Source: Bacillus sp. REN16
Lineage (GTDB): Bacteria > Bacillota > Bacilli > Bacillales > Bacillaceae_L
Direction of reading: 5' to 3'
DNA: 64,000 nucleotides
NCBI RefSeq assembly: GCF_020731355.1
Contig: NZ_JAJFZK010000012.1
Coordinates: 1-64,000, forward strand
Shown here: piece by piece, positions 8,256-16,559 of the stretch
Layout of the letters: every line of letters starts with the position of its first letter
Position numbering within the stretch: the first letter of the stretch is position 1
Made by a program: the position numbers and the translations under genes
Notes under the pieces: generated by a model
Databases searched by the model: none
The model's input: only the letters and a program-made list of their open reading frames with translations
Told to the model about the DNA's origin: nothing

Positions 8256-8567
8256 CTATAAAAAATAGTCCATCACAAAGTACACAACCAGACAAAGGAG
8301 TGACCCCGTTAAAAATGGACTAATCCTGAGTATCGCTTTTTCATGTTTTGGTTTGTAGCTTCCTAGAAATGTATTAAAAACGGCAACCTCTGAGTTTTTT
8401 GTAAAAACATCGCCCGAGGAGCCCATCAGGAATGCGAATAGGATAAAGAAACAAGAGCCGAAAAACATGGTAGTTAACATATTTGCATCTAAATACAGGG
8501 AAATCCCGAACAAGATTGCTACCTCTATGGCAGTAATCAGAAGCGCAAATGTCATGTGTCGTACCAT
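8256..8567 (-). CDS. Small membrane protein of unknown function
   Basis: 103 aa with three predicted membrane segments: two near the N-terminus (ALLITAIEVAILFGISLYL; MLTTMFFGSCFFILFAFLM) and one at the C-terminus (FLTGSLLCLVVYFVMDYFL), separated by a polar loop. The ATG at 8567 follows GGGGGG with 7-nt spacing. The layout recalls short DUF3899-type Bacillus proteins, but I cannot confirm it. Transcribed alone, with its own terminator. Confidence 0.6.
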   Translation of the reverse strand: MVRHMTFALLITAIEVAILFGISLYLDANMLTTMFFGSCFFILFAFLMGSSGDVFTKNSEVAVFNTFLGSYKPKHEKAILRISPFLTGSLLCLVVYFVMDYFL

Positions 8568-8724
8568 TGTTCATCCCCCCTTCCCCAAACTGCTGATACC
8601 ATGTCATACGATTGAGCATGAGAAAAGTTTCGGAATACTTTGTATTATCTTATTCAGCATTTTTATCGTTTAGTCCGGACAAGTACAAGGCAGATTTTTG
8701 ATAATTAATAGAATTTTAATATTG

Positions 8725-8766
8725 TGAAAGCGTTTTAGTTCATAATGAGAAATTTAATGATATAAT
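8725..8766 (+). promoter_or_regulatory. aspA promoter with a candidate cre site
   Basis: TATAAT at 8761-8766 is a perfect -10. TGAAAGCGTTTTAG (8725-8738) matches the CcpA consensus TGWAAGCGNTTWCA at all but the last two positions and abuts the weak -35 region, a position suited to repression. Confidence 0.6.
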
Positions 8767-8837
8767 GGGGTGGTCAGATTTATATAAGTTAAAAAAGCAT
8801 AGATTACTTGAATGTATATGTTAAGGGAGAGAACATC

Positions 8838-10256
8838 ATGGGTCAATTTCGTGTTGAAAAGGATTTTCTTGGAGAAAAAGAGGTTCCGGTTGATGCCTAT
8901 TATGGCGTTCAAACCATTCGAGCAGTTGAAAATTTCCCACTAACCGGTTACCGGATTCATGAGGAATTAATTATCGCTTTAGGTATAGTTAAAAAAGCTG
9001 CTGCATTGGCAAACATGGAAGTTAAGCATTTATATGAAGGTCTTGGCAATCCAATTGTACAAGCAGCGGATGAAATTATAAACGGAAAAATGCATGATCA
9101 ATTTATCGTAGATCCGATTCAAGGTGGTGCTGGGACCTCGATTAATATGAATGCAAATGAAGTCATTGCCAATCGTGCACTGGAGATACTTGGACATGAA
9201 AAAGGAAAATATTATGAATTAAGTCCAAACAGCCATGTGAATATGTCCCAATCTACAAATGATGCATTTCCAACAGCACTTCATATTGCCACACTTAATT
9301 TAGTTGAAAAATTACTTATTACAATGGAACAAATGAAAGATGTCCTTCAGCAAAAAGCAAAACAATTTGACCCTATTATAAAAATGGGTAGGACCCATCT
9401 ACAGGATGCAGTACCTATTCGACTAGGACAAGAGTTCGCTGCATATGCCCGAGCTGTCGAGCGTGATATAAAACGCATTCAACAATCCCGCCAGCATTTG
9501 TATGAGGTTAATATGGGAGCAACTGCTGTTGGTACTGGTCTAAATGCAGAACCACGTTATATTAAAAATGTAGTCAAATATTTAGCAGAAATAAGTGGGC
9601 TGCCATTAGTTGGTGCTGAACATCTAGTTGATGCCACCCAAAATATCGATGCATATGCGGAAGTTTCTGCTGCATTGAAAATTAGTATGATGAATATGTC
9701 CAAGATCGCAAATGACTTGCGTTTAATGGCATCAGGACCACGTGCTGGACTGGGTGAAATTATCCTGCCAGCCAGACAACCAGGATCATCCATCATGCCT
9801 GGCAAAGTAAACCCTGTTATGCCTGAAATGATTAACCAGGTCGCATTTCAAGTGATAGGAAATGATCATACCATCTGTTTAGCTACTGAGGCTGGTCAAT
9901 TAGAATTGAATGTGATGGAACCCGTGTTAGCTTTCAATCTGATTCAATCACTAAGTATTATGAACAACGCATTTCATGTCTTTACCGAATACTGTCTAAA
10001 AGGGATCAAAGCAAATGAGGACCGTATGAAGGAATATGTAGAGAAAAGCGTTGGAATTATTACGGCTGTCAATCCACACATCGGATATGAAGTCGCAGCA
10101 CGAATTGCAAGGGAAGCCATTATTAATGGTAAACAAGTACGTGAACTCTGTTTGCAATACGATGTGTTAACCGAAGAGGAATTAGATCTAATCTTAAACC
10201 CTTATGAAATGACAGAGCCGGGGATTTCTGGAGCATCCTTGTTGGAAAGAATGTAA
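8838..10256 (+). CDS. aspA: Aspartate ammonia-lyase (aspartase)
   Basis: Cytoplasmic enzyme converting L-aspartate to fumarate and ammonia. The fumarase/aspartase signature GSSIMPGKVNPVMPE is near residue 317, with GRTHLQDAVPIRLGQEF and the aspartase-typical AGQLELNVMEPVLAFNLI rather than the class II fumarase version. The length of 472 aa is normal. I start at ATG 8838 behind GGGAGAG; an in-frame ATG at 8808 has no ribosome site. Monocistronic; a cre-like site in the promoter suggests catabolite repression. B. subtilis calls the orthologue ansB. Confidence 0.92.
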   Translation: MGQFRVEKDFLGEKEVPVDAYYGVQTIRAVENFPLTGYRIHEELIIALGIVKKAAALANMEVKHLYEGLGNPIVQAADEIINGKMHDQFIVDPIQGGAGTSINMNANEVIANRALEILGHEKGKYYELSPNSHVNMSQSTNDAFPTALHIATLNLVEKLLITMEQMKDVLQQKAKQFDPIIKMGRTHLQDAVPIRLGQEFAAYARAVERDIKRIQQSRQHLYEVNMGATAVGTGLNAEPRYIKNVVKYLAEISGLPLVGAEHLVDATQNIDAYAEVSAALKISMMNMSKIANDLRLMASGPRAGLGEIILPARQPGSSIMPGKVNPVMPEMINQVAFQVIGNDHTICLATEAGQLELNVMEPVLAFNLIQSLSIMNNAFHVFTEYCLKGIKANEDRMKEYVEKSVGIITAVNPHIGYEVAARIAREAIINGKQVRELCLQYDVLTEEELDLILNPYEMTEPGISGASLLERM

Positions 10257-10259
10257 AGC

Positions 10260-10285
10260 AAAGAGGACTGGCAACAGTCCTCTTT
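10260..10285. terminator. Bidirectional terminator between aspA and the SDR gene
   Basis: AAAGAGGACTG / CAGTCCTCTTT with a 4-base GCAA loop, serving both convergent genes. Confidence 0.85.
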
Positions 10286-10298
10286 AATTTGGCCAATA

Positions 10299-11084
10299 TT
10301 AAATCGCCTTCACCATACCGCCATCAACCAAGTATGCTTGTCCGGTCATATATGTATTGGCATCCGATACTAAAAATGTAACAAAGCTTGCGAATTCTTC
10401 AGGTGTACCATATCGTTTTAAAGGAATGGTTTCTTTGAACATTTCCTCAACATCTTCGATTGGCATTCCTAATTTCTCTGCATTCACTTGATCCAAATGA
10501 GTCACACGGTCAGTTGCAATTCGTCCAGGTGCAACTGTATTAATCAGGATATTATGTGGCGCTAATTCGTCAGCCAATGTTTTGGCTAAGCCGACAATTC
10601 CTAGACGAAACGTGTTCGAAAGTATCAAACCTGGAAGTGGCATTTTAATGGAGGAAGAGGCTATATTGATGATTTTCCCGCCATTTTTTTGCAAGTATGG
10701 TAAAGCTCCACGAATCATTCGAATGTAACTTAATAGATTTAATTCAAACGCACCCTGCCACGCCTCATCATCCAACTGATCAAAGGTTCCCGCTGGAGGA
10801 CCTCCTGCATTGTTAATGAGTATATCAATTGTTCCAAACGTATCAACTGTATGGTTGATTAGCGCTTCAATGTCTTCTTTTTTGGTGATATCTGTTTGAA
10901 GGTAAGAAACTTTTCCTTTCTCAAACGCCGAAAGCTCATTCTGAACAGCTTCTAATTTGTCCCCGTTACGGCTAGCGAGCATAACATTTGTACCCTCTTT
11001 TACGAGCTGGGTTGCGATTGCTTTTCCTAGTCCTTGGCTAGATGCCACAACAATGGCTGTTTTGCCATCCAATTTTAAATCCAT
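10299..11084 (-). CDS. Atypical short-chain dehydrogenase/reductase family protein
   Basis: 261-aa Rossmann protein of the SDR superfamily. It keeps the NNAGG motif, the Ser-rich INIASSS strand, and the C-terminal MTGQAYLVDGG. However, the nucleotide motif is VVASSQGLGKAIA instead of TGxxxGxG, and where YxxxK is expected there is SNTFR before LGIVGLAKTLA, so the catalytic Tyr and Lys are absent. A known divergent SDR subgroup annotated as 3-oxoacyl-ACP reductase-like shares these changes. Activity as a normal dehydrogenase is therefore doubtful. The start at 11084 follows AAGGAG; an in-frame ATG at 11117 has no such site. Confidence 0.75.
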   Translation of the reverse strand: MDLKLDGKTAIVVASSQGLGKAIATQLVKEGTNVMLASRNGDKLEAVQNELSAFEKGKVSYLQTDITKKEDIEALINHTVDTFGTIDILINNAGGPPAGTFDQLDDEAWQGAFELNLLSYIRMIRGALPYLQKNGGKIINIASSSIKMPLPGLILSNTFRLGIVGLAKTLADELAPHNILINTVAPGRIATDRVTHLDQVNAEKLGMPIEDVEEMFKETIPLKRYGTPEEFASFVTFLVSDANTYMTGQAYLVDGGMVKAI

Positions 11085-11180
11085 GTGAATGCCACTCCTT
11101 TGATTAGTTCTATTCATTAATTTTAACCCAATTTTTTCATTTTGTGTTAGTTCACGGATAATCGTGCCTCATTCCGATAT

Positions 11181-11210
11181 AAAAAGCCAGCACCACGAAA
11201 AAGAGCTGAC
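11181..11210 (-). terminator. Probable terminator of the EamA gene
   Basis: GTCAGC/GCTGGC arms (11186-11191 and 11205-11210) followed on the minus strand by five T. Confidence 0.55.
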
Positions 11211-11219
11211 CCGACTTAC

Positions 11220-12143
11220 CTATTTGGAGATGGAAACCCCAACTTGCTTATCAATCCGAGGTTTTCGAACAAATAATTCTGTTCCTAATAACACACCAAC
11301 AACAATTAAAATAAAGCCAACTAACTGAATCATTTTGAATGGTTCATTTAAGAACAACACCGAACCAATCAACGAAAAGAATGGTGAGAGGTTTAGAAAT
11401 ATGGCTGTTTCACCCGCCCCAAGCTGTGAGATCGCAAAATTATAGCACAGGTTTCCGATTCCAGTTGAGATGATGGCTGACGCAATAAAAATAACCCACA
11501 CATAAGCTGGAGCAATTCCAATCTGATTGAAGGATTGACTTTCTAAGGCAATGCTTAACATAACCAAAAACCCTGCGCCCATTAAAAGCGAATAACAGGT
11601 AATCGTTTTAGGATTCAATGTATAGGAAGCTTTTCGAATAAAAATGAAGCTTAGCCCCTGCGCAATGACCGATAAAAACACATATAAATCACCACTTGAA
11701 AGCTTCGTAAAAGAGCCTCCGCCTAGTACCAAAATAAAGTAAATGCCAATAATACCAAAGCATACCCCACACATTTTTAAAATGGTCATTTTAGCTTTTA
11801 AAAAAAGTATCGCTAAAATATTGGTAACAAGCGGTATTAAGGCTAGAATGGATGCGCCATTTGTCGCACTTGTGTTAACTAAACCAATGGAAAGCAGCGC
11901 TTGGTGACCAAAAATTCCCGTTAGAGCACTAAGTGCAACATAGCCGAACTCATGCAAATTCATTTTTTTGAGATCTTTCTTCACATACAAAAAGACAAAA
12001 ATAACGAGTCCCGCAGCAAGAATTCGTAAGCCCGTAATGGTAAATGGAGGAAAGTTATTAACCAATATTTTTATTGCGACAATATTTAACCCCCATGCCA
12101 TCATGACAAATAACAAGATGCCATATAAATAATGTTTTTGCAC
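11220..12143 (-). CDS. EamA-family (DMT superfamily) transporter
   Basis: 307-aa inner-membrane protein with ten hydrophobic segments arranged as two homologous halves, as in EamA/RhaT drug-metabolite transporters. The first half starts YGILLFVMMAWGLNIVAIKIL and the second half has the typical ...FLNLSPFFSLIGSVLFLNEPF near the end. Members export amino acids or other small metabolites; the substrate cannot be told here. Monocistronic on the minus strand, separated from tetR by a terminator. Confidence 0.8.
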   Translation of the reverse strand: MQKHYLYGILLFVMMAWGLNIVAIKILVNNFPPFTITGLRILAAGLVIFVFLYVKKDLKKMNLHEFGYVALSALTGIFGHQALLSIGLVNTSATNGASILALIPLVTNILAILFLKAKMTILKMCGVCFGIIGIYFILVLGGGSFTKLSSGDLYVFLSVIAQGLSFIFIRKASYTLNPKTITCYSLLMGAGFLVMLSIALESQSFNQIGIAPAYVWVIFIASAIISTGIGNLCYNFAISQLGAGETAIFLNLSPFFSLIGSVLFLNEPFKMIQLVGFILIVVGVLLGTELFVRKPRIDKQVGVSISK

Positions 12144-12215
12144 ACATACCCATCCAATCTGATGAAAGTTAATGCATCCTATTATACTTCATTTCGTTTG
12201 AAAAAAGACGTGAAA

Positions 12216-12257
12216 AATAAAAAGTCCGGCGGATCACAAATGTGTTTCCTGCCGGAC
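12216..12257 (-). terminator. Terminator overlapping the end of tetR
   Basis: GTCCGGC (12251-12257 side) pairs with GCCGGAC (12224-12230 side), a 7-bp GC-rich stem, followed by TTTTTATTTTT on the minus strand. One arm lies within the last TetR codons. Confidence 0.75.
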
Positions 12258-12851
12258 AAGACCTTTTTTCAACAAATTCATTTCTGTCATAAAATTCTTT
12301 AATGCTGCGTCACGTGGCAAATTATGTGCTAATGCATGGATTAAATTGCGTAACATAACCGATGTCATGATTTGCAAAGCATGAAATAATTCAACCTCAT
12401 CTATGACATTCATTTTGATTAAATTAATCTTTGAGCATAACAACTTAAAATTTTCATTTATTTCATGTTCACTTGTCATTTTATCAAATGTTTTTTCAAT
12501 TTTATGTGTCATATTAAGCAATGCATTTTTTATAAATGTCGCATTCTCATCCTCATATAAGAACAGCTCAAAAAAGTCGGTAAATGTTCGAAACAAATCA
12601 CCTTCATACTTTACAAGCATCGAAAGAAATGCTGCCTTCTTTTCTCTTGCAAACTCACCCAACAAGAAGAAAAAAGCATCCTCTTTGTCTTCAAAATATT
12701 GGTAGAAGCTGCCCCGTGAGATTCCAGCAGATTTGATAATATTAGAAATCGAAGCGTCAAATAAAGGGACGCTGGAAAATTCCTTTTTGGCCGCTCTAAT
12801 CAAATTTTGTTTTTTATCCTCTGGCAAATTAAAAAATGTAAGTTTTGGCAT
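12234..12851 (-). CDS. TetR/AcrR-family transcriptional regulator
   Basis: One-component repressor of about 205 aa. The N-terminal HTH is clear: KKEFSSVPLFDASISNIIKSAGISRGSFYQYFEDKEDAF, here cited in parts as ISNIIKSAGISRGSFYQYF. The C-terminal ligand domain is divergent, so the ligand is unknown. I start at ATG 12851 (AAGGGGG upstream); an in-frame start at 12887 overlaps ywaC. It is the last gene of a probable unit with the 40-aa ORF and ywaC, ending in its own terminator. It is the best local candidate for binding the three palindromes at 13763-13837, an inference from position only. Confidence 0.82.
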   Translation of the reverse strand: MPKLTFFNLPEDKKQNLIRAAKKEFSSVPLFDASISNIIKSAGISRGSFYQYFEDKEDAFFFLLGEFAREKKAAFLSMLVKYEGDLFRTFTDFFELFLYEDENATFIKNALLNMTHKIEKTFDKMTSEHEINENFKLLCSKINLIKMNVIDEVELFHALQIMTSVMLRNLIHALAHNLPRDAALKNFMTEMNLLKKGLVRQETHL

Positions 12852-12873
12852 TTCCACTTTGTCCCCCTTGTAC

Positions 12874-13596
12874 CTACTGATTGACAAACGAGAATAAGTC
12901 GGCTGGAAGACGGAATTGTTCTTCTTTACTATAAAGATATTCCGTTTTAGCTGTTTCTTTTAGTTTGTTCATTTCCCGCTGAAGGCTTTCCATTTTTTTA
13001 TCTAATTGAGATGCAGTAACAGCAGCCTCTTTTAATTCATCCTTCATATGTTGAGGGATTTCTTTATTGTACTTATAGTAGATTTTGTGCTCCAGGCTTG
13101 CCCAGAAATCCATTGCAATTGTTCGAATCTGAACTTCAACGCAGACATGTTCTTCACGGTCGGACATAAAGATTGGTATTTGCAGGATGAGATGCAAGCT
13201 TTGATACCCATTCGGCTTTGGATTTTTAATATAATCCTTACATTCAATTAAAGTTACATCTTTTTGTTGTTGTAACATCTCACTAATACGATAAATATCC
13301 GAAACATATGAACATACGATACGTATCCCCGCAATATCACGGATGTTCTTTTGGATTGATTCAATTGAAAAGTCATATCCTTTCCGGTTGACTTTTTTTA
13401 ATATACTTTCCGGAGACTTTACCCGCGATGATACATGTTCAATCGGGTTGTAATCGTGTATATATTGAAATTCCTGCTTTAAAATATTTATTTTTGTCAT
13501 CATCTCTTCGAGTGCAAACTTATAAGACATCATAAATCGGATAAGTTCCACTTTCATATCTTTAATCTGGTCCATTCTATTTACCACAGACATCAT
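12874..13596 (-). CDS. ywaC: Small alarmone synthetase, YwaC/RelP (SAS2) type
   Basis: Single-domain (p)ppGpp synthetase, 240 aa, no HD hydrolase or regulatory domains. Motifs: NPIEHVSSRVKSPESIL, DIAGIRIVCSYVSDIYR, PKPNGYQSLHL, VEVQIRTIAMDFWASLEHK. The last, with IYYK, matches YwaC better than YjbM. It transfers pyrophosphate from ATP to GDP or GTP. The ATG at 13596 follows AAAGGAG. In B. subtilis ywaC is induced by cell-wall stress; here it lies 45 bp after a small ORF with a heavily marked promoter and before tetR, which suggests a different control. Confidence 0.9.
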   Translation of the reverse strand: MMSVVNRMDQIKDMKVELIRFMMSYKFALEEMMTKINILKQEFQYIHDYNPIEHVSSRVKSPESILKKVNRKGYDFSIESIQKNIRDIAGIRIVCSYVSDIYRISEMLQQQKDVTLIECKDYIKNPKPNGYQSLHLILQIPIFMSDREEHVCVEVQIRTIAMDFWASLEHKIYYKYNKEIPQHMKDELKEAAVTASQLDKKMESLQREMNKLKETAKTEYLYSKEEQFRLPADLFSFVNQ

Positions 13597-13640
13597 TCGT
13601 CTCCTTTAATCCTAGAAATCAAATACTACTTGGCATTTTT

Positions 13641-13763
13641 TTATCTTAATAAAGTTATTGGTTTTTTAATAATTGAAGCTTTGACACCTAGTTCTTGCAG
13701 TTTTTTTGCAAGCTTTCTCAGTTTTAATTGATCTAGTTCATTTTTTGAATTAGTTTTTAACAT
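13641..13763 (-). CDS. Unannotated 40-aa basic protein preceding ywaC
   Basis: A complete small ORF: ATG at 13763, stop at 13641. The product begins MLKTNSKNELDQLKLRKLAK and ends SIIKKPITLLR, is lysine-rich and predicted helical in its middle (LDQLKLRKLAKKLQELG). GAGGTGA lies nine bases before the ATG, and a full sigma-A promoter is just upstream, which makes translation credible. No family recognised. It is 44 bp from ywaC with no terminator between, so it heads the ywaC-tetR unit. It could be a leader peptide, a regulator, or a small effector. Confidence 0.65.
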   Translation of the reverse strand: MLKTNSKNELDQLKLRKLAKKLQELGVKASIIKKPITLLR

Positions 13764-13837
13764 GACATTGTGTCACCTCACTAGTTAAATTTTAGATGAC
13801 AACATGTCACAAGTCAATCCAAAATGACACATTGTCA
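13763..13837 (-). promoter_or_regulatory. Sigma-A promoter with three TGACA-N3-TGTCA palindromes
   Basis: Minus-strand -35 TTGACT (13812-13817) and -10 TAAAAT (13789-13794) have an exact 17-bp spacer. Three perfect palindromes TGACA-N3-TGTCA lie at 13825-13837 (upstream of -35), 13797-13809 (inside the spacer) and 13763-13775 (over the ribosome site and start codon of the 40-aa ORF). This is the layout of a strongly repressed promoter. The cognate regulator is not proven. Confidence 0.8.
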
Positions 13838-13852
13838 CATTTTATTCACATC

Positions 13853-13878
13853 AAAAGCCTTCCCGTATAAGAGAAGGC
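13853..13878 (-). terminator. Terminator of the MFS gene
   Basis: GCCTTC/GAAGGC arms (13857-13862 and 13873-13878) with TTTT on the minus strand. Confidence 0.65.
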
Positions 13879-13886
13879 CCAAATCC

Positions 13887-15188
13887 TTATATAGCCGTAC
13901 TTGTTTTTTCCACAACTGATTTCTTTTCGTTCAATTCTGGGTGTGCTTTGCGAACAACACTTGGTCTTGCCAGAACTAACACTACCCCAATCAGGACTGC
14001 CGCTGAAGAAATGAGAATATATTGACCTGGCAGGACATCGTACAAATAGCCAAAAATAATCATCCCGAGTGGCATTAATGCGACCGCCATTGATTCTAAA
14101 ATAGAGAACACACGTCCTTTGAAATCATCATCGATCATTTTTTGCATCATAACTTGTAGTGGTGTATTGACAACGATAATAACGGCACCGAAAGTAAACA
14201 TTGCGATAAAATAGTACGCAAACACGGACCAATAGGATAATGAGATCATTAATGGAACAGCCATTGCACCCATGATTACTCCTAAACCAATGATGCCTCT
14301 CTTTGAAACGAGAAATGGAAACTTCACTTCTTTTCGAATTGAAAAATAAATCGAGAACAACAGCATTCCAACCGCAAATGCTCCTTGTGCGAATCCAAAA
14401 TGTTGCGAAGCCATCTTTAATTTTTCAATTAAGATAAAGGAAAAACCAACCTCAAATGCTCCGAACAAGAAGTTAATGATTAATGAAATCCAGATCATGA
14501 TCATAAGAACCTGTTTTGTTTTTAAATAGCTAATTCCCGCTTTAATACTCTGCCACATTGTTTCTGACTGATCTTGTGCTTCTTTCTCTTTACGTTTTGC
14601 GAATAGATTGAAGTTCATTGTCGATTCAAGGAGAACAGCAAGTACTGAAGCTGCTATATACATTCCTAAAAATACTTCCATCGACACTGTACCATATAAA
14701 AGCCCGCCAACTGCTGGGCTGCCAATTGCTGCAAATGACATCGAAATCTGATTAAGTGACATTGCTCTTTGGATCCGATCTTCATCAACCAAGCCTGTAA
14801 CCGACGAGGTAAAGGTTACTCCTGTAAATGAAGTTGCGATGGATAATACGACGGTTGTCGTGTAAATTGCAAGTAATGATAGACCATAGGTCATGCTAAA
14901 ACCAAGCAGTCCGACAATCGCGAGCGTCGTCACAAGCTGTGAAATAATCACAATTTTCTTACGGGAGTACTTGTCAGCCGCATATCCAGCAAGTGGGGCG
15001 ACAAGTGCTCTTGGCAAAAGATTACAAATCAGATTTGTTGCAAAGCTTGTTGCAGATCCTGTCAATTGAAGTATATAAAAACTGATGGCAAATGCGTATA
15101 CTTGTGCACCAAATGAGGAAATGATTTTACTGATTGTGAAAGTAAATAAATGATACGTTGCCCTTTTAAGCTTTTGTTGTTCATTCAT
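13887..15188 (-). CDS. MFS transporter, probable efflux type
   Basis: 433-aa major facilitator protein with about 12 TM segments. After the first helix it reads YAFAISFYILQLTGSATSFATNL, and the loop GYAADKYSRKKIVI is the conserved MFS 2-3 loop. The overall pattern fits the MFS_3/macrolide-efflux-like group. I start at ATG 15188 behind GGAGGAATTAAC; the frame extends to 15263 without another ribosome site. It diverges from the XRE-TPR regulator gene, and two identical-arm palindromes lie between them, so that regulator probably controls it. Substrate unknown. Confidence 0.85.
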   Translation of the reverse strand: MNEQQKLKRATYHLFTFTISKIISSFGAQVYAFAISFYILQLTGSATSFATNLICNLLPRALVAPLAGYAADKYSRKKIVIISQLVTTLAIVGLLGFSMTYGLSLLAIYTTTVVLSIATSFTGVTFTSSVTGLVDEDRIQRAMSLNQISMSFAAIGSPAVGGLLYGTVSMEVFLGMYIAASVLAVLLESTMNFNLFAKRKEKEAQDQSETMWQSIKAGISYLKTKQVLMIMIWISLIINFLFGAFEVGFSFILIEKLKMASQHFGFAQGAFAVGMLLFSIYFSIRKEVKFPFLVSKRGIIGLGVIMGAMAVPLMISLSYWSVFAYYFIAMFTFGAVIIVVNTPLQVMMQKMIDDDFKGRVFSILESMAVALMPLGMIIFGYLYDVLPGQYILISSAAVLIGVVLVLARPSVVRKAHPELNEKKSVVEKTSTAI

Positions 15189-15212
15189 GTTAATTCCTCC
15201 AATATTGGAAAA

Positions 15213-15283
15213 GTTTAATTTGATTAAACAAATCATATCATCATTATACTTTCCTTTCAACAAAAAGTTTAATATAATTAAAC
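15213..15283. promoter_or_regulatory. Two 17-bp palindromes and the MFS promoter
   Basis: GTTTAAT-TTG-ATTAAAC (15213-15229) and GTTTAAT-ATA-ATTAAAC (15267-15283) are perfect 7-bp dyads with centres 54 bp apart. On the minus strand TTGAAA and TATGAT with a 17-bp spacer lie between them, so one palindrome covers the start region and the other lies upstream of -35. They are likely sites of the divergent XRE regulator. Confidence 0.8.
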
Positions 15284-15317
15284 AAAATATAAAAAATAGG
15301 GAGAGTGCCTATTTCAC

Positions 15318-16559
15318 ATGCTTGGTGAACGCATACGCAAATTACGAAAACAAAAGAAATTAACACTTGAAGAGCTTGCAGGAACAAAACTGACAAAGGG
15401 CATGCTGAGCCTTATTGAAAATAATAAAGCAAATCCATCGATGGAAAGTTTAACTTATATTGCGGAAAGACTTGAAATCGAGTTATCTCAGCTTTTAAAT
15501 GAAGTGAATTTTGAAGAGTTGCAAGACATATTAGATCAAGCTGAAAAAATATATGTTGTTTCTAGTGACGAAAATCCTAATAAATATAAAAATCTTATTT
15601 CACTAATCGAGCAGCATATTCCTCAATTAAATCAAGGATATGTGGCTGCCAGATTGCAGGAATTGTACGGATATAGTCTTTATTGGGAAAAACACAGGGA
15701 TTGGACACAACCACTTGAGCAGGCTGCGGTACTTTACGATCAAATGAATGTCACGACCAAAAGGACCAGTATTGCTGTCTTTCGGGGACTTGTCCATTTC
15801 TTAGACTACAATTATGGAGATGCACTTGCTACAATCCTTCACGAACGTGGGGAAATCGAGAAAAAACATGTTTTTCTAGATCCCGTTTCGAGATTAGACC
15901 TTGATTATCAAGAAGCCGTTCTATACTTTGCAGTAGGCGATATTCAATCGGCCAAACGTGTCATGGATGAGGCGATTTCCTTTTCACAAAAAAATAAGAT
16001 ATTTTATTTAATTGATGATTTATACCGTCTTGCTGCTGCCTATTCCATGATGGCTGATGACCTGGAATTACATGAATACTATTTAACAAAATTAAAGCAG
16101 TATGCTGAGTTTTCGGATGACAAAATGTCAAAGATTACGTCACAGCTTTTTTACATTGAATCACTTACGTCTGTTAAGCATGATTATCATACAGCCCTTG
16201 AAATCGTTGATCAGTTTTTAGGGAATCCGGAATTTCACCAACAACAATTTAAGGAATGGTTTTATCTGGAAAAAGGGAAAGCTTTACATGGACTTGGCCA
16301 ATATCAAGAAGCCATTGACTATTTAAATGAAGTCGAGGTTCCTGATTATCACCGTCATCCGTTTGACTTGTCACAATTTTATTTGAAAGATACGTACATC
16401 GCCCTTTGCCTTATTGAGCTAGGAAAAATAGATGAGGCATTGTTGGCAGCAAAAAGAGCAGTTGATTTATTTGATCATCTGCCGAACTCTCCATATAAAG
16501 AATTTAGTAAGAAAACGTATCATCAGATTAAGGCATTACAAGGTAAAAATCATGATTGA
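15318..16559 (+). CDS. XRE-type regulator with C-terminal TPR-like repeats
   Basis: 413 aa. The N-terminal ~60 residues are a lambda-repressor-like HTH (LGERIRKLRKQKKLTLEELA ... LTKGMLSLIENNKANPSMESL). The remainder is helical and repeat-like, with TPR-type segments such as YLEKGKALHGLGQYQEAIDYL written here as KGKALHGLGQYQEAIDYL. This architecture resembles RRNPP regulators, which sense peptides, but no signal-peptide gene was found next to it. Divergent from the MFS gene. It overlaps tatD by 8 bp, so the two are translationally coupled. Confidence 0.8.
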   Translation: MLGERIRKLRKQKKLTLEELAGTKLTKGMLSLIENNKANPSMESLTYIAERLEIELSQLLNEVNFEELQDILDQAEKIYVVSSDENPNKYKNLISLIEQHIPQLNQGYVAARLQELYGYSLYWEKHRDWTQPLEQAAVLYDQMNVTTKRTSIAVFRGLVHFLDYNYGDALATILHERGEIEKKHVFLDPVSRLDLDYQEAVLYFAVGDIQSAKRVMDEAISFSQKNKIFYLIDDLYRLAAAYSMMADDLELHEYYLTKLKQYAEFSDDKMSKITSQLFYIESLTSVKHDYHTALEIVDQFLGNPEFHQQQFKEWFYLEKGKALHGLGQYQEAIDYLNEVEVPDYHRHPFDLSQFYLKDTYIALCLIELGKIDEALLAAKRAVDLFDHLPNSPYKEFSKKTYHQIKALQGKNHD

